In this document: positions 45,864 to 54,676 of the stretch, piece after piece
Position numbering within the stretch: position 1 is the stretch's first letter
How the letters are laid out: each line of letters opens with the position of its first letter
NCBI RefSeq assembly: GCF_001306175.1
Contig: NZ_LGKN01000005.1
Span: 62,001-126,000, forward strand
Length of the DNA stretch: 64,000 nt
Source of the DNA: Ardenticatena maritima
GTDB taxonomy: Bacteria > Chloroflexota > Anaerolineae > Ardenticatenales > Ardenticatenaceae
Direction: 5' to 3'
Program-made: the position numbers and the translations under genes
The notes under the pieces: model-generated
Told to the model about the DNA's origin: nothing
The model's input: only the letters and a program-made list of their open reading frames with translations
Database searches by the model: none

Positions 45864-46771
45864 CAGTCCGCCCACTCCCCATCAAGTTGGGTCAGTGCCA
45901 CCGCCAGCCGCGCCGCCATAGTGGCATTATTGCGGAGCAAGGCTTCATTTGCCCGCAGCGTTGCGCCCTCGCTGATACGCGCCAAAGCGTCCAACAACGC
46001 CGGTGTTACATCGGCGCCTCGAATGTTCCGCGCCGCCAATTCTGCATTGGCTGCCGCCAAAAAGCGGTTGAACGCCGCCACAGGCACTTCATGCTCCGCG
46101 GGAACCGGCACCGTTACCAAAATACCGCTTTCGCGCACCGTGAGGTGAACGCCGACAATGGATGCCGCGTCCTCAGGGGTTTCGACACGCACATCAACAG
46201 GCAACTCCGTCAGGCGGGAGAAGAAGGCGGGAAACACATCGGTTTCCACGCCCACCACAGGGATGCCCCACGTTTCCAGCCATTCGCGCGTGCGTCGCAA
46301 ATCCAGAATGGACTTCGCCCCACTGCACACCACCGCAACCGGTGTCTGCGCCAGGGCGGGCAAATCACTGCTTACATCCCAATCATCCCCCCGGTGTACG
46401 CCGCCAATGCCGCCGGTCGCCATCACATCAATCCCCACCCGCGCCGCGCACCAAATCGTGGCGGCCACGGTGGTTGCCCCCACGCCTTTGGAAGCCAGCA
46501 CCAGGCTCAGGTTCGACAAATTCACTTTCTCGACGCCCGGCTCAGCCAGCTGCTCCAACTGCGCTTCGGTCAAGCCGACATGCACCGCGCCATCGAACAG
46601 CGCAATTGTCGCCGGCACCGCACCAGCGGCGCGCACATTGGCTTCCATTTCGCGGGCAATTTCCACATTTTTGGGATACGGAAGCCCGTGCGCAATCACC
46701 GTACTTTCCAGAGCGACAACCGGTTGGTCGTTCGCGAGGGCTTCACGCACTTCTTCAGCGATGACAAACAT
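45863..46771 (-). CDS. psuG: Pseudouridine-5'-phosphate glycosidase
   Basis: A 302-residue PsuG that splits pseudouridine 5'-phosphate into uracil and ribose 5-phosphate, cutting the C-C glycosidic bond. Family motifs include VALESTVIAHGLPYPKN, ASKGVGATTVAAT, GGIGGVHRG and VETDVFPAF. It follows psuK by 15 nt and its stop overlaps the start of a glycosyltransferase gene. With PsuK it completes pseudouridine catabolism, probably of modified-RNA turnover products. Confidence 0.95.
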   Translation of the reverse strand: MFVIAEEVREALANDQPVVALESTVIAHGLPYPKNVEIAREMEANVRAAGAVPATIALFDGAVHVGLTEAQLEQLAEPGVEKVNLSNLSLVLASKGVGATTVAATIWCAARVGIDVMATGGIGGVHRGDDWDVSSDLPALAQTPVAVVCSGAKSILDLRRTREWLETWGIPVVGVETDVFPAFFSRLTELPVDVRVETPEDAASIVGVHLTVRESGILVTVPVPAEHEVPVAAFNRFLAAANAELAARNIRGADVTPALLDALARISEGATLRANEALLRNNATMAARLAVALTQLDGEWAD

Positions 46772-46786
46772 GGCTTCCCCCTCATC

Positions 46787-47719
46787 TCACAAAACTAAGT
46801 GGTCGTACAACTGTTCGAGCGACAAATCGGGCGCGACCGTCTCGGTACTGCGCATTGTCAAGGCCGCGGCGCTTGCACCTAGCCGCACGGCTTCATCCAC
46901 CGGAAAATCATTCAGCAAGCCAAACACAAGTCCCGCGGTGAAAGCGTCCCCCACGCCGGTAATATCCACCACATCGCCCCCTAAAGCGGGCACCCGCCCC
47001 GATTCTCGCCGTGTCGCATAGACCAGCCCCTCACTGCCCAACGTAATCACCGCCATACGCACACCGCGCGCCACCAGTTCACGCGCGGCCGACATGGCTT
47101 CATCATCATCGCGAATGGGATGCCCACACAACACTTCCGCCTCAGCAACATTGGGGGTGATAATCCAAATATCGCGCAAGTGCGGCAACAAACGGGGCGC
47201 CAAAATCGTCGAGGTGGGGTCGGCGCAGAGCATAATGTTGTGGCGGCGGCACAATTCAGCAACTGCCTGCAACGTCACCGGGGGCAAATTCGCGTCAACA
47301 ATCACAGCGCGGGCATCGCGAAACCAGGCGCGGCGCTCCTGAATGTAGGCGGGGGACAGCAAATAAATCACCCCCATATCATCAATGCTCCACTCCGGTT
47401 CGCCCCGGTGGTTCAATACCGCCAGATACGCGCCCGTCCGAAATTCAGGTGAAACGAGTACCTGGCTGACATCCACGCCTGCCTGCGCTGTTCGTTCGAT
47501 GAGAAAGGGGCCAAAGTCGTGCGCCCCCACCGCCGAAAAGAGGGCAACGCTCATTTCAAGCCGCGCCAAATTTTCAGCGATATTGCGCGCCGTGCCCCCC
47601 ACCTGAACACGAATCACGCCCGGCACCGGGCTCCCCGATTCAGGCTTGGTATGAATGCGCGTTTTGATATCGAACGCCGACGCCCCAATGACCAGCACAT
47701 CATGCGCACTTGCAGGCAT
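46787..47719 (-). CDS. psuK: PfkB-family pseudouridine kinase
   Basis: A 310-residue ribokinase-family enzyme. It has the N-terminal glycine motif VGGTARNIAENLARL and the C-terminal catalytic motif DITGVGDAFTAGL. Its position directly before psuG identifies it as the pseudouridine kinase. The ATG at 47719 follows GAGAGGGTG; an in-frame start further upstream was rejected. A 7-bp hairpin (GACACGC/GCGTGTC, 47763-47780) lies in its 180-nt upstream region. Confidence 0.9.
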   Translation of the reverse strand: MPASAHDVLVIGASAFDIKTRIHTKPESGSPVPGVIRVQVGGTARNIAENLARLEMSVALFSAVGAHDFGPFLIERTAQAGVDVSQVLVSPEFRTGAYLAVLNHRGEPEWSIDDMGVIYLLSPAYIQERRAWFRDARAVIVDANLPPVTLQAVAELCRRHNIMLCADPTSTILAPRLLPHLRDIWIITPNVAEAEVLCGHPIRDDDEAMSAARELVARGVRMAVITLGSEGLVYATRRESGRVPALGGDVVDITGVGDAFTAGLVFGLLNDFPVDEAVRLGASAAALTMRSTETVAPDLSLEQLYDHLVL

Positions 47720-47900
47720 GCAACACCCTCTCACTTCATTCGTTGTACGGTTTTCCTCCAAAGACACGCAGGCGCGTGTCGTGCTTCCACGTACAGAGCA
47801 GGCTTGGGCCGGGTCTCCATGTGGCTGAACAGAGACAGGTGGGCTTTATCGGCGAATCATTTCATACTCACAGGCTTGGGAAATAGACATGCGGTGCATT

Positions 47901-49415
47901 TCAATCATGCTGGGCTCTATCATACCCAAAGACATGCCTGCGGACAACTCCAAGCCGACGCCAATGCCGTTTGAGCCGCCAATGCTGCCACATGGTTTGT
48001 CCACTCACCCACCAAAACCCAATGGTATAAAGCATCAGAAACGGCAATGCGCCCCAACGCCCCTGTACCCAGGCAAAACCGGTTGTCACAAACGCATACC
48101 ATCCCAAAAGCGCCTCGACGAGCGTCCACATATCGGGCGCGATGGTGTAGGCAAAAGGTGTCAAGCCACGCGCATCGGCGGCGCCTGTTTTGGGTGTGCG
48201 CTCAAAAACACCGCCCTCTCGCCAGACTCCTTCCCAGACAGCACGGGCATTGTTCAGCGCCATACCAAGCCCCAAAGCCATCAACAAAGGAAGCCAGGTC
48301 AGCCGCCGCCGCCAGGTGCGGGGGTAGCCGTCATATTGCGCGACAGCGTAGAGCAACGGGGCGCTCATGCCCAACACGCTCAGCCAGATAGGCGGCATGC
48401 CAGCCGGCACCGGCCAGCCCGCCGCCATCAGCGGTAATGAGAGCAACAACAAAACCAACATCGCCGGATGCACCGAATAGCCGGTCAAGTGCAACGTGGC
48501 GGCAAGTTTCACGCGCCACGGGACAGGGGCACGCCACACAGCGGGCAGCAAGAGACGCGCCGCCTGGATTGAGCCTTTCGCCCAGCGGAATTGTTGCCGC
48601 TTGAAAGCCGCCATCTGCATCGGGATTTCTGCGTGAGCGATGATCTCCGGGCTATAAAGCAGCCGCCAGCCGCACAACTGTGCGCGATACGATAAATCCA
48701 AATCTTCGGAAAGCGTGGTTGCACGCCAGCCGCCGGCATCCTCTATGCAGACACGCCGCCATACCCCCGCCGTCCCATTGAAATTGAGGAACAAACCATG
48801 CGCATGACGCGCCACCTGCTCCACCAGGAAGTGACCATCCAGCGCGACCGCCTGCGCACGTGTCAAAAGCGACGCAGTATCGTTGAGATGCCCCCAGCGC
48901 GTTTGCACCAACCCGATGCGCTCATCTTGCATCAACAGCGCCACCGCGCGCCGCAACCAATCCGGCGGCGGCACAAAATCAGCATCGAAAATGGCAATGC
49001 ACTCGCCGTGCGCCATCTGCAATCCAAATTGCAGCGCCCCCGCTTTGAAATGCTCGCGGTGCGGACGGCGCACGTGCATCATATTGACGCCCCGTGCCCG
49101 CCAAAAAGTCACCCGTTGGGCAACAATCAGGCTGGTTTCATCCGTCGAATCATCGAGCACCTGAATTTCCAACTGCTCGCGCGGGTAATCGAACTGCGCC
49201 ACAGCATCCAAAATGCGCGCCGCCACCGCGCGCTCGTTATACAAGGGAATCTGCACCGTGACGCGCGGCCATGTGGTTGGGGGCGCAACAGACGCCTGCC
49301 TTCGCCGCCCCCGCCGCGAGAGCAACGTCAACAGCAAGGCATGCGCGCCATAGAGCGCCAGCCAGGTCGCTATGCCGATGTAGAGCCACGCCAGCACTGT
49401 CGTCAAGGTCGTCAT
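47901..49415 (-). CDS. Membrane-bound processive family 2 glycosyltransferase
   Basis: A 504-residue cellulose-synthase-like enzyme. One N-terminal transmembrane helix precedes a GT-A domain with QIPLYNER, LDDSTDET, DADFVPP, TLSEDLDLSYRAQLCGW and the QQFRW (QxxRW) motif of processive transferases; several C-terminal membrane helices follow. It probably elongates an exopolysaccharide or glucan-type glycolipid. No strong SD was seen at the ATG (49415). It lies upstream of, and in the same direction as, the psuK operon. Confidence 0.9.
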   Translation of the reverse strand: MTTLTTVLAWLYIGIATWLALYGAHALLLTLLSRRGRRRQASVAPPTTWPRVTVQIPLYNERAVAARILDAVAQFDYPREQLEIQVLDDSTDETSLIVAQRVTFWRARGVNMMHVRRPHREHFKAGALQFGLQMAHGECIAIFDADFVPPPDWLRRAVALLMQDERIGLVQTRWGHLNDTASLLTRAQAVALDGHFLVEQVARHAHGLFLNFNGTAGVWRRVCIEDAGGWRATTLSEDLDLSYRAQLCGWRLLYSPEIIAHAEIPMQMAAFKRQQFRWAKGSIQAARLLLPAVWRAPVPWRVKLAATLHLTGYSVHPAMLVLLLLSLPLMAAGWPVPAGMPPIWLSVLGMSAPLLYAVAQYDGYPRTWRRRLTWLPLLMALGLGMALNNARAVWEGVWREGGVFERTPKTGAADARGLTPFAYTIAPDMWTLVEALLGWYAFVTTGFAWVQGRWGALPFLMLYTIGFWWVSGQTMWQHWRLKRHWRRLGVVRRHVFGYDRAQHD

Positions 49416-49528
49416 ACGAATACGCCATCGCTATTTGTGTCATCTGGAACAAACGGCGCGGATTGTAGCATGCGCCCTTGAAGCGGCAAACCTTGTTCAA
49501 CAGCACTCAGACAGGCGCACAAGGCGAT

Positions 49529-49556
49529 TTGACAAAACATCAAAAGCGCATATACT
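49529..49556 (+). promoter_or_regulatory. 5S rRNA promoter
   Basis: Perfect TTGACA, a 16-nt spacer and TATACT; the predicted start is only about 8 nt before the 5S gene. Confidence 0.92.
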
Positions 49557-49570
49557 CGCCGACCAGATGA

Positions 49571-49690
<120 letters not shown>

Positions 49691-49712
49691 TCTTTTTTTG
49701 TTTTTCAACGCC

Positions 49713-49738
49713 AAGCACGACACCCGTCGTGCTTTTTT
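49713..49738 (+). terminator. 5S rRNA terminator
   Basis: Perfect stem AAGCACGAC / GTCGTGCTT with an ACCC loop, followed by six Ts. Confidence 0.93.
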
Positions 49739-49744
49739 GTTTTG

Positions 49745-49774
49745 TTGCGTCCCACACGGCATACGTGTTATAAA
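49745..49774 (+). promoter_or_regulatory. moaC promoter
   Basis: TTGCGT, an 18-nt spacer and TATAAA, about 35 nt upstream of the moaC ATG. Confidence 0.55.
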
Positions 49775-49809
49775 TGGAAAGAACCCACTGCTTTTCCACA
49801 GGAGGCTTT

Positions 49810-50295
49810 ATGAGCAAACTCACGCACTTGGATGAAGAAGGGCGCGCCCGCATGGTGGACGTCGGCGCCAAAGATGATACCGAACGCATCGCGATTGCCC
49901 GTGGACGCATCACCATGGCGCCCGAAACATTGCGTCTTATTCGCGCCGGGCAGATGAAAAAAGGCGATGTCCTCGCGGTGGCAAACGTCGCCGGCATCAT
50001 GGCGGCGAAACAAACGCACACGCTTATTCCCATGTGCCATCCACTTTTGCTCACCCACGTAAGCCTGACCTTCACGCTTTCTGATGAGACGAGCGATCCG
50101 GCTTTCATTGATATTGAAGCGACCGTAAAAACCCGTGGAAAAACCGGCGTCGAAATGGAAGCCTTGACCGCCGTTTCAGTCGCCGCCCTGACCATCTATG
50201 ACATGGCAAAAGCCGTTGACCGCGCCATGCGCATCGGCGAGATTCGATTGGTACGCAAAAGTGGGGGCAAAAGCGGGGATATTATCCTCGAATGA
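49810..50295 (+). CDS. moaC: Cyclic pyranopterin monophosphate synthase
   Basis: A 161-residue MoaC that makes cyclic pyranopterin monophosphate from the MoaA product in molybdenum cofactor synthesis. Clear motifs are [13 protein letters not shown] and [32 protein letters not shown] lies before the ATG at 49810. No other moa/moe genes are present in the window. Confidence 0.95.
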   Translation: MSKLTHLDEEGRARMVDVGAKDDTERIAIARGRITMAPETLRLIRAGQMKKGDVLAVANVAGIMAAKQTHTLIPMCHPLLLTHVSLTFTLSDETSDPAFIDIEATVKTRGKTGVEMEALTAVSVAALTIYDMAKAVDRAMRIGEIRLVRKSGGKSGDIILE

Positions 50296-50317
50296 ACCGA
50301 CTGCTTCACAGCGTCAA

Positions 50318-50346
50318 TTGCCACACATGCACCTTCCTTGTATGAT
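50318..50346 (+). promoter_or_regulatory. Promoter of the sigma/anti-sigma pair
   Basis: TTGCCA, a 17-nt spacer and TATGAT lie about 36 nt before the sigma-like gene. Confidence 0.65.
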
Positions 50347-50381
50347 GAAACGAGAGAGGAAATTGAGCGAGCCAAAACCCT

Positions 50382-51071
50382 ATGTCACGTCAACGATCGC
50401 GTGAACATATTGATCAACTGATCGCCGAATGTACGCAACAGAGCAATCGCTTTTTCAAAGATGGGAAAAGCGATAATGAAGCCTGCTTTGAACTCTTCCG
50501 GCGCGCCATTGTCCACCGCAACCAAACAGCATGGGAAGCCATTTACCAGCAATACCACAAACTCGTCCGCTACTGGATTCAACATTGCAGTAGCGCCTAC
50601 TTTTCACAAGAAGAGGATATCCAAAGCCTCGTCAATGCCACTTTTGCCAAATTCTGGCATTCGATTTCCCCTGAAAAATTTGAGCAATTCGACTCTCTGC
50701 GGGCGCTGTTAGGCTATCTCAAACTGTGCGCCGGCAGTGTCACGACCGATCGCATTCGACGGCAAAAGTATCAAAAACTTCTGACCGATTTGGAAGAAAT
50801 TCATACGCTTCCTTCAAATGAAGATATCGAGCAAACAACACTTGATAAAGCCGCTCGCCAACAATTCTGGGACTACATTCAAGCCCAACTCAAAAATGAA
50901 GATGAATGGTTCGTGATTTATCATATGTTTGTCCTGGGATGGAAACCGCGCGATATTCACAAACACTACCCGCAACGGTTTGCTGATATTCAGGATATTT
51001 ATCGCATCAAACGCAATGTACTTGACCGATTACGTCGCTCGGAAGATCTGCGCAAGTGGATGACAAACTAA
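50382..51071 (+). CDS. ECF-type RNA polymerase sigma factor
   Basis: A 229-residue sigma70-family protein. Sigma region 2 is visible (AWEAIYQQYHKLVRYWIQHC ... EEDIQSLVNATFAKFWHSI), and a C-terminal helix-turn-helix-like segment (WKPRDIHKHYPQRFADIQDIYRIKRNVLDRLRR) stands in for region 4, though it is divergent. It is followed 98 nt later by a protein with anti-sigma-type zinc fingers. Target promoters are unknown. Gene start is the ATG at 50382, with GAGC upstream as a weak site. Confidence 0.8.
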   Translation: MSRQRSREHIDQLIAECTQQSNRFFKDGKSDNEACFELFRRAIVHRNQTAWEAIYQQYHKLVRYWIQHCSSAYFSQEEDIQSLVNATFAKFWHSISPEKFEQFDSLRALLGYLKLCAGSVTTDRIRRQKYQKLLTDLEEIHTLPSNEDIEQTTLDKAARQQFWDYIQAQLKNEDEWFVIYHMFVLGWKPRDIHKHYPQRFADIQDIYRIKRNVLDRLRRSEDLRKWMTN

Positions 51072-51169
51072 ATTTTTTAAGATACTGGCGCACAAAAGGC
51101 ATAGTTAGCCACGTTTAGTATGCCGAAGGATACGATATCCTCGTTATCACGAAGTAAAAGGAGTTTTGT

Positions 51170-51898
51170 ATGACTTGCTCGTTTCTCGACACACTCACCG
51201 ATACCGTCTTTGAGCATCTTGTGTCTGGGGATATTCCCGAAAATGTGCGCCATCATCTGGAAACATGTGAAAGTTGCCGTACACACCTTGCGGAAATAGC
51301 GTCCCTTTCATCTTTTGCCCAACGTTATTTGTACCGTGTCGTCTGTCCTTCCCCTGATGATCTGGCACTCTTTGCCGACGCCCCACACCATTTCTCACAG
51401 GAAGAACAAACGCGCATTCAACACCACCTCGACCAGTGTGTTGAGTGCCGCACCGAATACGAACTGCTTACCGAAATGCTTGGATTGCCGTTGACGCTTC
51501 CTTCCTCAATGGACCTTGGCACGACCATACGCACGATTATCGCCCGCTTGCGCCCTACATCTGCTTCCAGCATGAGCCCTACGATGGCTTTGCGCGGCGC
51601 GGCATTGCTCCCGGAAGGGTTGGTGTACGAGACGGATGATGTGCTCATTGTGTTAGACCTGGAACGTGAACACAACGCGGCTTTTTCCCTCAGCGGGTTC
51701 ATCTCTTCCAAAGAAACGGACCAGCTTGTTTTTGAGGGGGTGAATGTCCATCTTCGCCACAATGGTGAAATCCTGCAAACCACCACGATTGACGAGTTTG
51801 ATACGTTCGTTTTCTCCAATGTCCCACCGGGAATGTATCACCTGGAACTCGAGCTGCCAGACGCACGCATTCTCATCGAAACGGTTGAAGTTGCCTAA
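51170..51898 (+). CDS. Probable anti-sigma factor with two zinc-finger motifs
   Basis: A 242-residue protein downstream of the ECF sigma gene. It contains two HxxxCxxC zinc-finger motifs of the anti-sigma (ZAS-like) type, HHLETCESC and HHLDQCVEC, at about residues 26-35 and 85-93, and then a beta-rich domain (ETDDVLIVLDLEREHNAAFSLSGFI). It has no membrane helix, unlike most ECF anti-sigmas, so it is probably a soluble sensor. AAAGGAG precedes the ATG. Binding to the upstream sigma factor is inferred from position. Confidence 0.75.
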   Translation: MTCSFLDTLTDTVFEHLVSGDIPENVRHHLETCESCRTHLAEIASLSSFAQRYLYRVVCPSPDDLALFADAPHHFSQEEQTRIQHHLDQCVECRTEYELLTEMLGLPLTLPSSMDLGTTIRTIIARLRPTSASSMSPTMALRGAALLPEGLVYETDDVLIVLDLEREHNAAFSLSGFISSKETDQLVFEGVNVHLRHNGEILQTTTIDEFDTFVFSNVPPGMYHLELELPDARILIETVEVA

Positions 51899-51920
51899 TG
51901 TTCCAGCGTTCGACGCCAAA

Positions 51921-51944
51921 AGCCCCGCATCAGCGGGGTTTTTT
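51921..51944 (+). terminator. Terminator of the sigma/anti-sigma operon
   Basis: Stem CCCCGC / GCGGGG with an ATCA loop, preceded by As and followed by six Ts. Confidence 0.9.
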
Positions 51945-51969
51945 GTTGCGAGTGCGTTTTTCCCCATGT

Positions 51970-51997
51970 TTGCTTCATCTTCCAAATTTCATATAAT
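51970..51997 (+). promoter_or_regulatory. rpsF-rpsR promoter
   Basis: TTGCTT, a 16-nt spacer and a perfect TATAAT lie about 114 nt before the rpsF start. Confidence 0.75.
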
Positions 51998-52110
51998 TCG
52001 CCGCTGGGCTGGCGCCCGATAAGCCTGCCCATTTTTGTTTGTCTTGTCGTTGACTTTCTGCTCAGGTGTGTGCCACCTGGGCCATCATGTCCAAAGAAAG
52101 GAGAGGAACA

Positions 52111-52593
52111 GTGTCCAACATTCGACGGTACGAATTGTATATCGTGCTGCGTCCCGATCTGGACGACGAACAGCGTGAAGCCTTCATTGAAAGCCTCAAC
52201 GCGTTCGTCGGCGAGCAAGCCGGGCAAATTATCTCCACGCAGCGGTTGGGCAAGCGCCGCCTGGCGTACCCCATCCAGCACTTGCTCGAAGGCTACGACG
52301 TTCTCTACGAACTGCTTTTGCCGGCACCGGCTCCGAACGCCATCGAAGCCCGTCTGCGCCTGAGCGAAAACGTGTTGCGCTACCTGCTGGTGCGCCGCGA
52401 CGACCTGCCGCTTGACGCCGGCGCCGTCGAAGCGGTTGCCCGCCAGGCTGAAGAAAAAGCGCAAGCCGATGCCACCGCCGCTGAAGCCGAAGCGGAAGCC
52501 GCTGAAAGCGAAAGTGCCGAAGCAACCGAAGACGAGACGACGACCGAAGTAAGCGAACCAGCGGTCGCCGAATCTGAAACGAGTGAGGAGTAA
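52111..52593 (+). CDS. rpsF: 30S ribosomal protein S6 with acidic C-terminal extension
   Basis: A 160-residue S6 that binds S18 on the 30S platform. The core ([23 protein letters not shown] ... [23 protein letters not shown]) is standard at about 100 residues; the remaining 60 are Ala/Glu-rich and probably disordered. The GTG at 52111 was chosen because AAAGGAGAGG immediately precedes it; an in-frame ATG at 52087 lies upstream of that site. rpsR follows by 5 nt. Confidence 0.93.
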   Translation: MSNIRRYELYIVLRPDLDDEQREAFIESLNAFVGEQAGQIISTQRLGKRRLAYPIQHLLEGYDVLYELLLPAPAPNAIEARLRLSENVLRYLLVRRDDLPLDAGAVEAVARQAEEKAQADATAAEAEAEAAESESAEATEDETTTEVSEPAVAESETSEE

Positions 52594-52598
52594 GAACC

Positions 52599-52859
52599 AT
52601 GGCCTACTACCGACGGCGACGAGCACGCAAAGTTTGCCAGTTCTGCGTGGACAAAGTCTCTTACATTGACTACAAAGATACCGATACGCTCTGGCGCTAC
52701 CTGACGCCGCAAGCGAAGATTCAACCGCGCCGCAAGACCGGTACGTGCGCCAAGCACCAGCGCATGCTGGCACGCGCCATCAAGCGCGCGCGACACTTGG
52801 CGCTGCTGCCCTTCACCGGCGATCACATTCGCCTGTACGGTAGCGGCAGCGGAGAATAA
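52599..52859 (+). CDS. rpsR: 30S ribosomal protein S18, zinc-binding form
   Basis: An 86-residue S18. Cysteines in CQFC near the N-terminus and Cys-Ala-Lys-His in the middle (CAKH) form a probable zinc site, as in C+ paralogs. The [14 protein letters not shown] and [13 protein letters not shown] segments are characteristic. No ssb lies between it and rpsF, and no rplI follows; the usual rpsF-ssb-rpsR-rplI order is broken. It ends at a strong terminator. Confidence 0.95.
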   Translation: MAYYRRRRARKVCQFCVDKVSYIDYKDTDTLWRYLTPQAKIQPRRKTGTCAKHQRMLARAIKRARHLALLPFTGDHIRLYGSGSGE

Positions 52860-52877
52860 CGCACCATGCCGTAACGG

Positions 52878-52916
52878 GGTCTGTCGTGTCTCATGGAGCA
52901 CGGCAGACCTTTTTTT
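52878..52916 (+). terminator. Terminator after rpsR
   Basis: Stem GGTCTGTCGTG / CACGGCAGACC (11 bp, one G-T pair) with a 10-nt loop and seven Ts. Confidence 0.93.
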
Positions 52917-52950
52917 ATCCCACGAACCGCAAGAGGAGTAAGAGAGGATT

Positions 52951-54609
52951 ATGGCGAAGCGAAGAGAAGAGCAACCACGTGCGCCAACCCGCAAACAACT
53001 TTCACGCGCCCAAAAAGAAGCCGAATTGCAACGCCGTATCATTCTCGGTTCGGCGTTTTTGCTGGGAGCCGTGATCATTATCCTGCTGGCCGGCTTCCTC
53101 TACGACCAACTGGTTGTACCGCGTCAGCCCATCGCGACCGTCAACGGCACCACCATCCCGGTCGAAGCCTACCAAAAACGGGTCAACTACGAGCGGTATC
53201 GCCTGTTTAGCGCGATTGACCGCACCGGAAAACAGTTGCTCCAATTCAACCCCAATGATACGAGCGTGGCGTTTTTGCTGAATATGTACAGCCAACAGCT
53301 CGACCAGCTGATTCAGCAATACCAGAGCATCCCGCTGGATGTGCTCGAAACGATGATCGAAGAGACGTTGATGCGTGAGAAAGCGGCGGAGCTGGGCGTA
53401 ACCGTCAGCGATGAAGAAGTTGAAACGCGCTTGCGCCAAATCATCGCCACCCAACTCAACGCCATCACGCAGGCGGATGCCGACGCGACGGCAACAGCCG
53501 TGGCACAACGCGCCGCCACGCAAACCGCCGAAGCCGCCGCCGCCACACCCACGCCGACCGAGACCATCACCGAAACCGAAAGTATCACCACTACCGCGCC
53601 CATCACACCAACGGCAACGCCGTTCCCCACCCCGACGCCGAACATTTTGACCGAAGAGGCGTACCGCACGGGGCTGGAAACCTACTTGAAGAACACGAAC
53701 GCCTTCTTCGACTTCACGGAAGCCGACCTGCGTGAGGTGGTGTACAACGAAGTCCTGCGCGAGAAGGTGCGCGAAGCGGTGATTGCCGATGTGCCCACCG
53801 AAGAAGAGCAGGTCAATGTGCGCGCCCTGCTTCTGCCGGATGAAGAGACCGCCAAGCAAGCCTTGGAAGAATTACGCGCAGGCAAAGAAATGGAAGCCGT
53901 CGCCAACGAATTGTCTGCCACCTTTGCCGGCGATTTGGGGTGGGTGAGCCGCGGGCAAACCGTGCCCGAATTTGAAGAAGCGGCGTTCTCACTGGAACCG
54001 GGCGAAATCAGCGAACCGGTGCAAACAGATTTTGGCTGGCACATTATCGAAGTGCTGGAACGCGATGAAGAAAACGACCGCGTGCATGTGCGCCACATTC
54101 TTGTGGAAACCGAAGAAGAAGCCCAACAAGTGCGCGAACGCCTGTTGAACGGTGAAAACTTCGCCGACGTGGCGCGCGAAGTATCGCAAGATGCCGGCTC
54201 GCTGGAAGGTATCCGCCCCATTAACCTGGGGTGGATTGTACGCGATCAGGAAGGCATTCCTGAGGATATTCTCAAAGCCGCGTTTGAGTTGTCGGCGGGT
54301 GAATACAGCGAACCATTGCCGCTGGGCGATGGGCGCTACGTCATCCTCTACGTGGTTGAGGGTCCCGAAGTGCGCGAACTGCCCGAAGATGTGTTGCGCC
54401 AGCGCCAGCAAAACGCGTTTGAAACTTGGCTGGCGAAAGTGAAAGGCGAAGCCGAGATTGACCGCAACTGGGACGAAAGCAAAGTACCGGATGATCCCTT
54501 CGCCGATGACATCGCGCTCATTTTGCAGAACTTCCAGAACTTGCAGCAAGCCTTGCAACAGGCACAGCAGCAACAACAATCAGAAGCGACGCCGACACCA
54601 GCCCCCTAA
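52951..54609 (+). CDS. Membrane-anchored peptidyl-prolyl isomerase with two parvulin domains
   Basis: A 552-residue SurA/PrsA-like foldase. A basic cytoplasmic tail and one transmembrane helix (about residues 30-52) precede a SurA_N-like chaperone region (IATVNGTTIPVEAYQKRVNYERYR). An acidic and Thr/Pro linker follows. Two PPIC rotamase domains come next: FAGDLGWVSRGQTVPEFEEAAFSL with FGWHIIEVLERDEE, then VHVRHILVETEEEAQQV through ADVAREVSQDAG. A Gln-rich tail ends the protein. It probably folds exported proteins. The ATG at 52951 follows AAGAGGAG at a slightly long spacing. Confidence 0.88.
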   Translation: MAKRREEQPRAPTRKQLSRAQKEAELQRRIILGSAFLLGAVIIILLAGFLYDQLVVPRQPIATVNGTTIPVEAYQKRVNYERYRLFSAIDRTGKQLLQFNPNDTSVAFLLNMYSQQLDQLIQQYQSIPLDVLETMIEETLMREKAAELGVTVSDEEVETRLRQIIATQLNAITQADADATATAVAQRAATQTAEAAAATPTPTETITETESITTTAPITPTATPFPTPTPNILTEEAYRTGLETYLKNTNAFFDFTEADLREVVYNEVLREKVREAVIADVPTEEEQVNVRALLLPDEETAKQALEELRAGKEMEAVANELSATFAGDLGWVSRGQTVPEFEEAAFSLEPGEISEPVQTDFGWHIIEVLERDEENDRVHVRHILVETEEEAQQVRERLLNGENFADVAREVSQDAGSLEGIRPINLGWIVRDQEGIPEDILKAAFELSAGEYSEPLPLGDGRYVILYVVEGPEVRELPEDVLRQRQQNAFETWLAKVKGEAEIDRNWDESKVPDDPFADDIALILQNFQNLQQALQQAQQQQQSEATPTPAP

Positions 54610-54626
54610 TGGGCATTGAGGAAAAC

Positions 54627-54657
54627 AAAGAGGGTAGCCGCCATGGCTACCCTCTTT
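54627..54657. terminator. Bidirectional terminator between the foldase and recA genes
   Basis: Arms AAAGAGGGTAGCC and GGCTACCCTCTTT form a perfect 13-bp stem with a GCCAT loop and T-runs on both strands. Confidence 0.93.
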
Positions 54658-54676
54658 TGTTGCGCCACGTCCAGCC

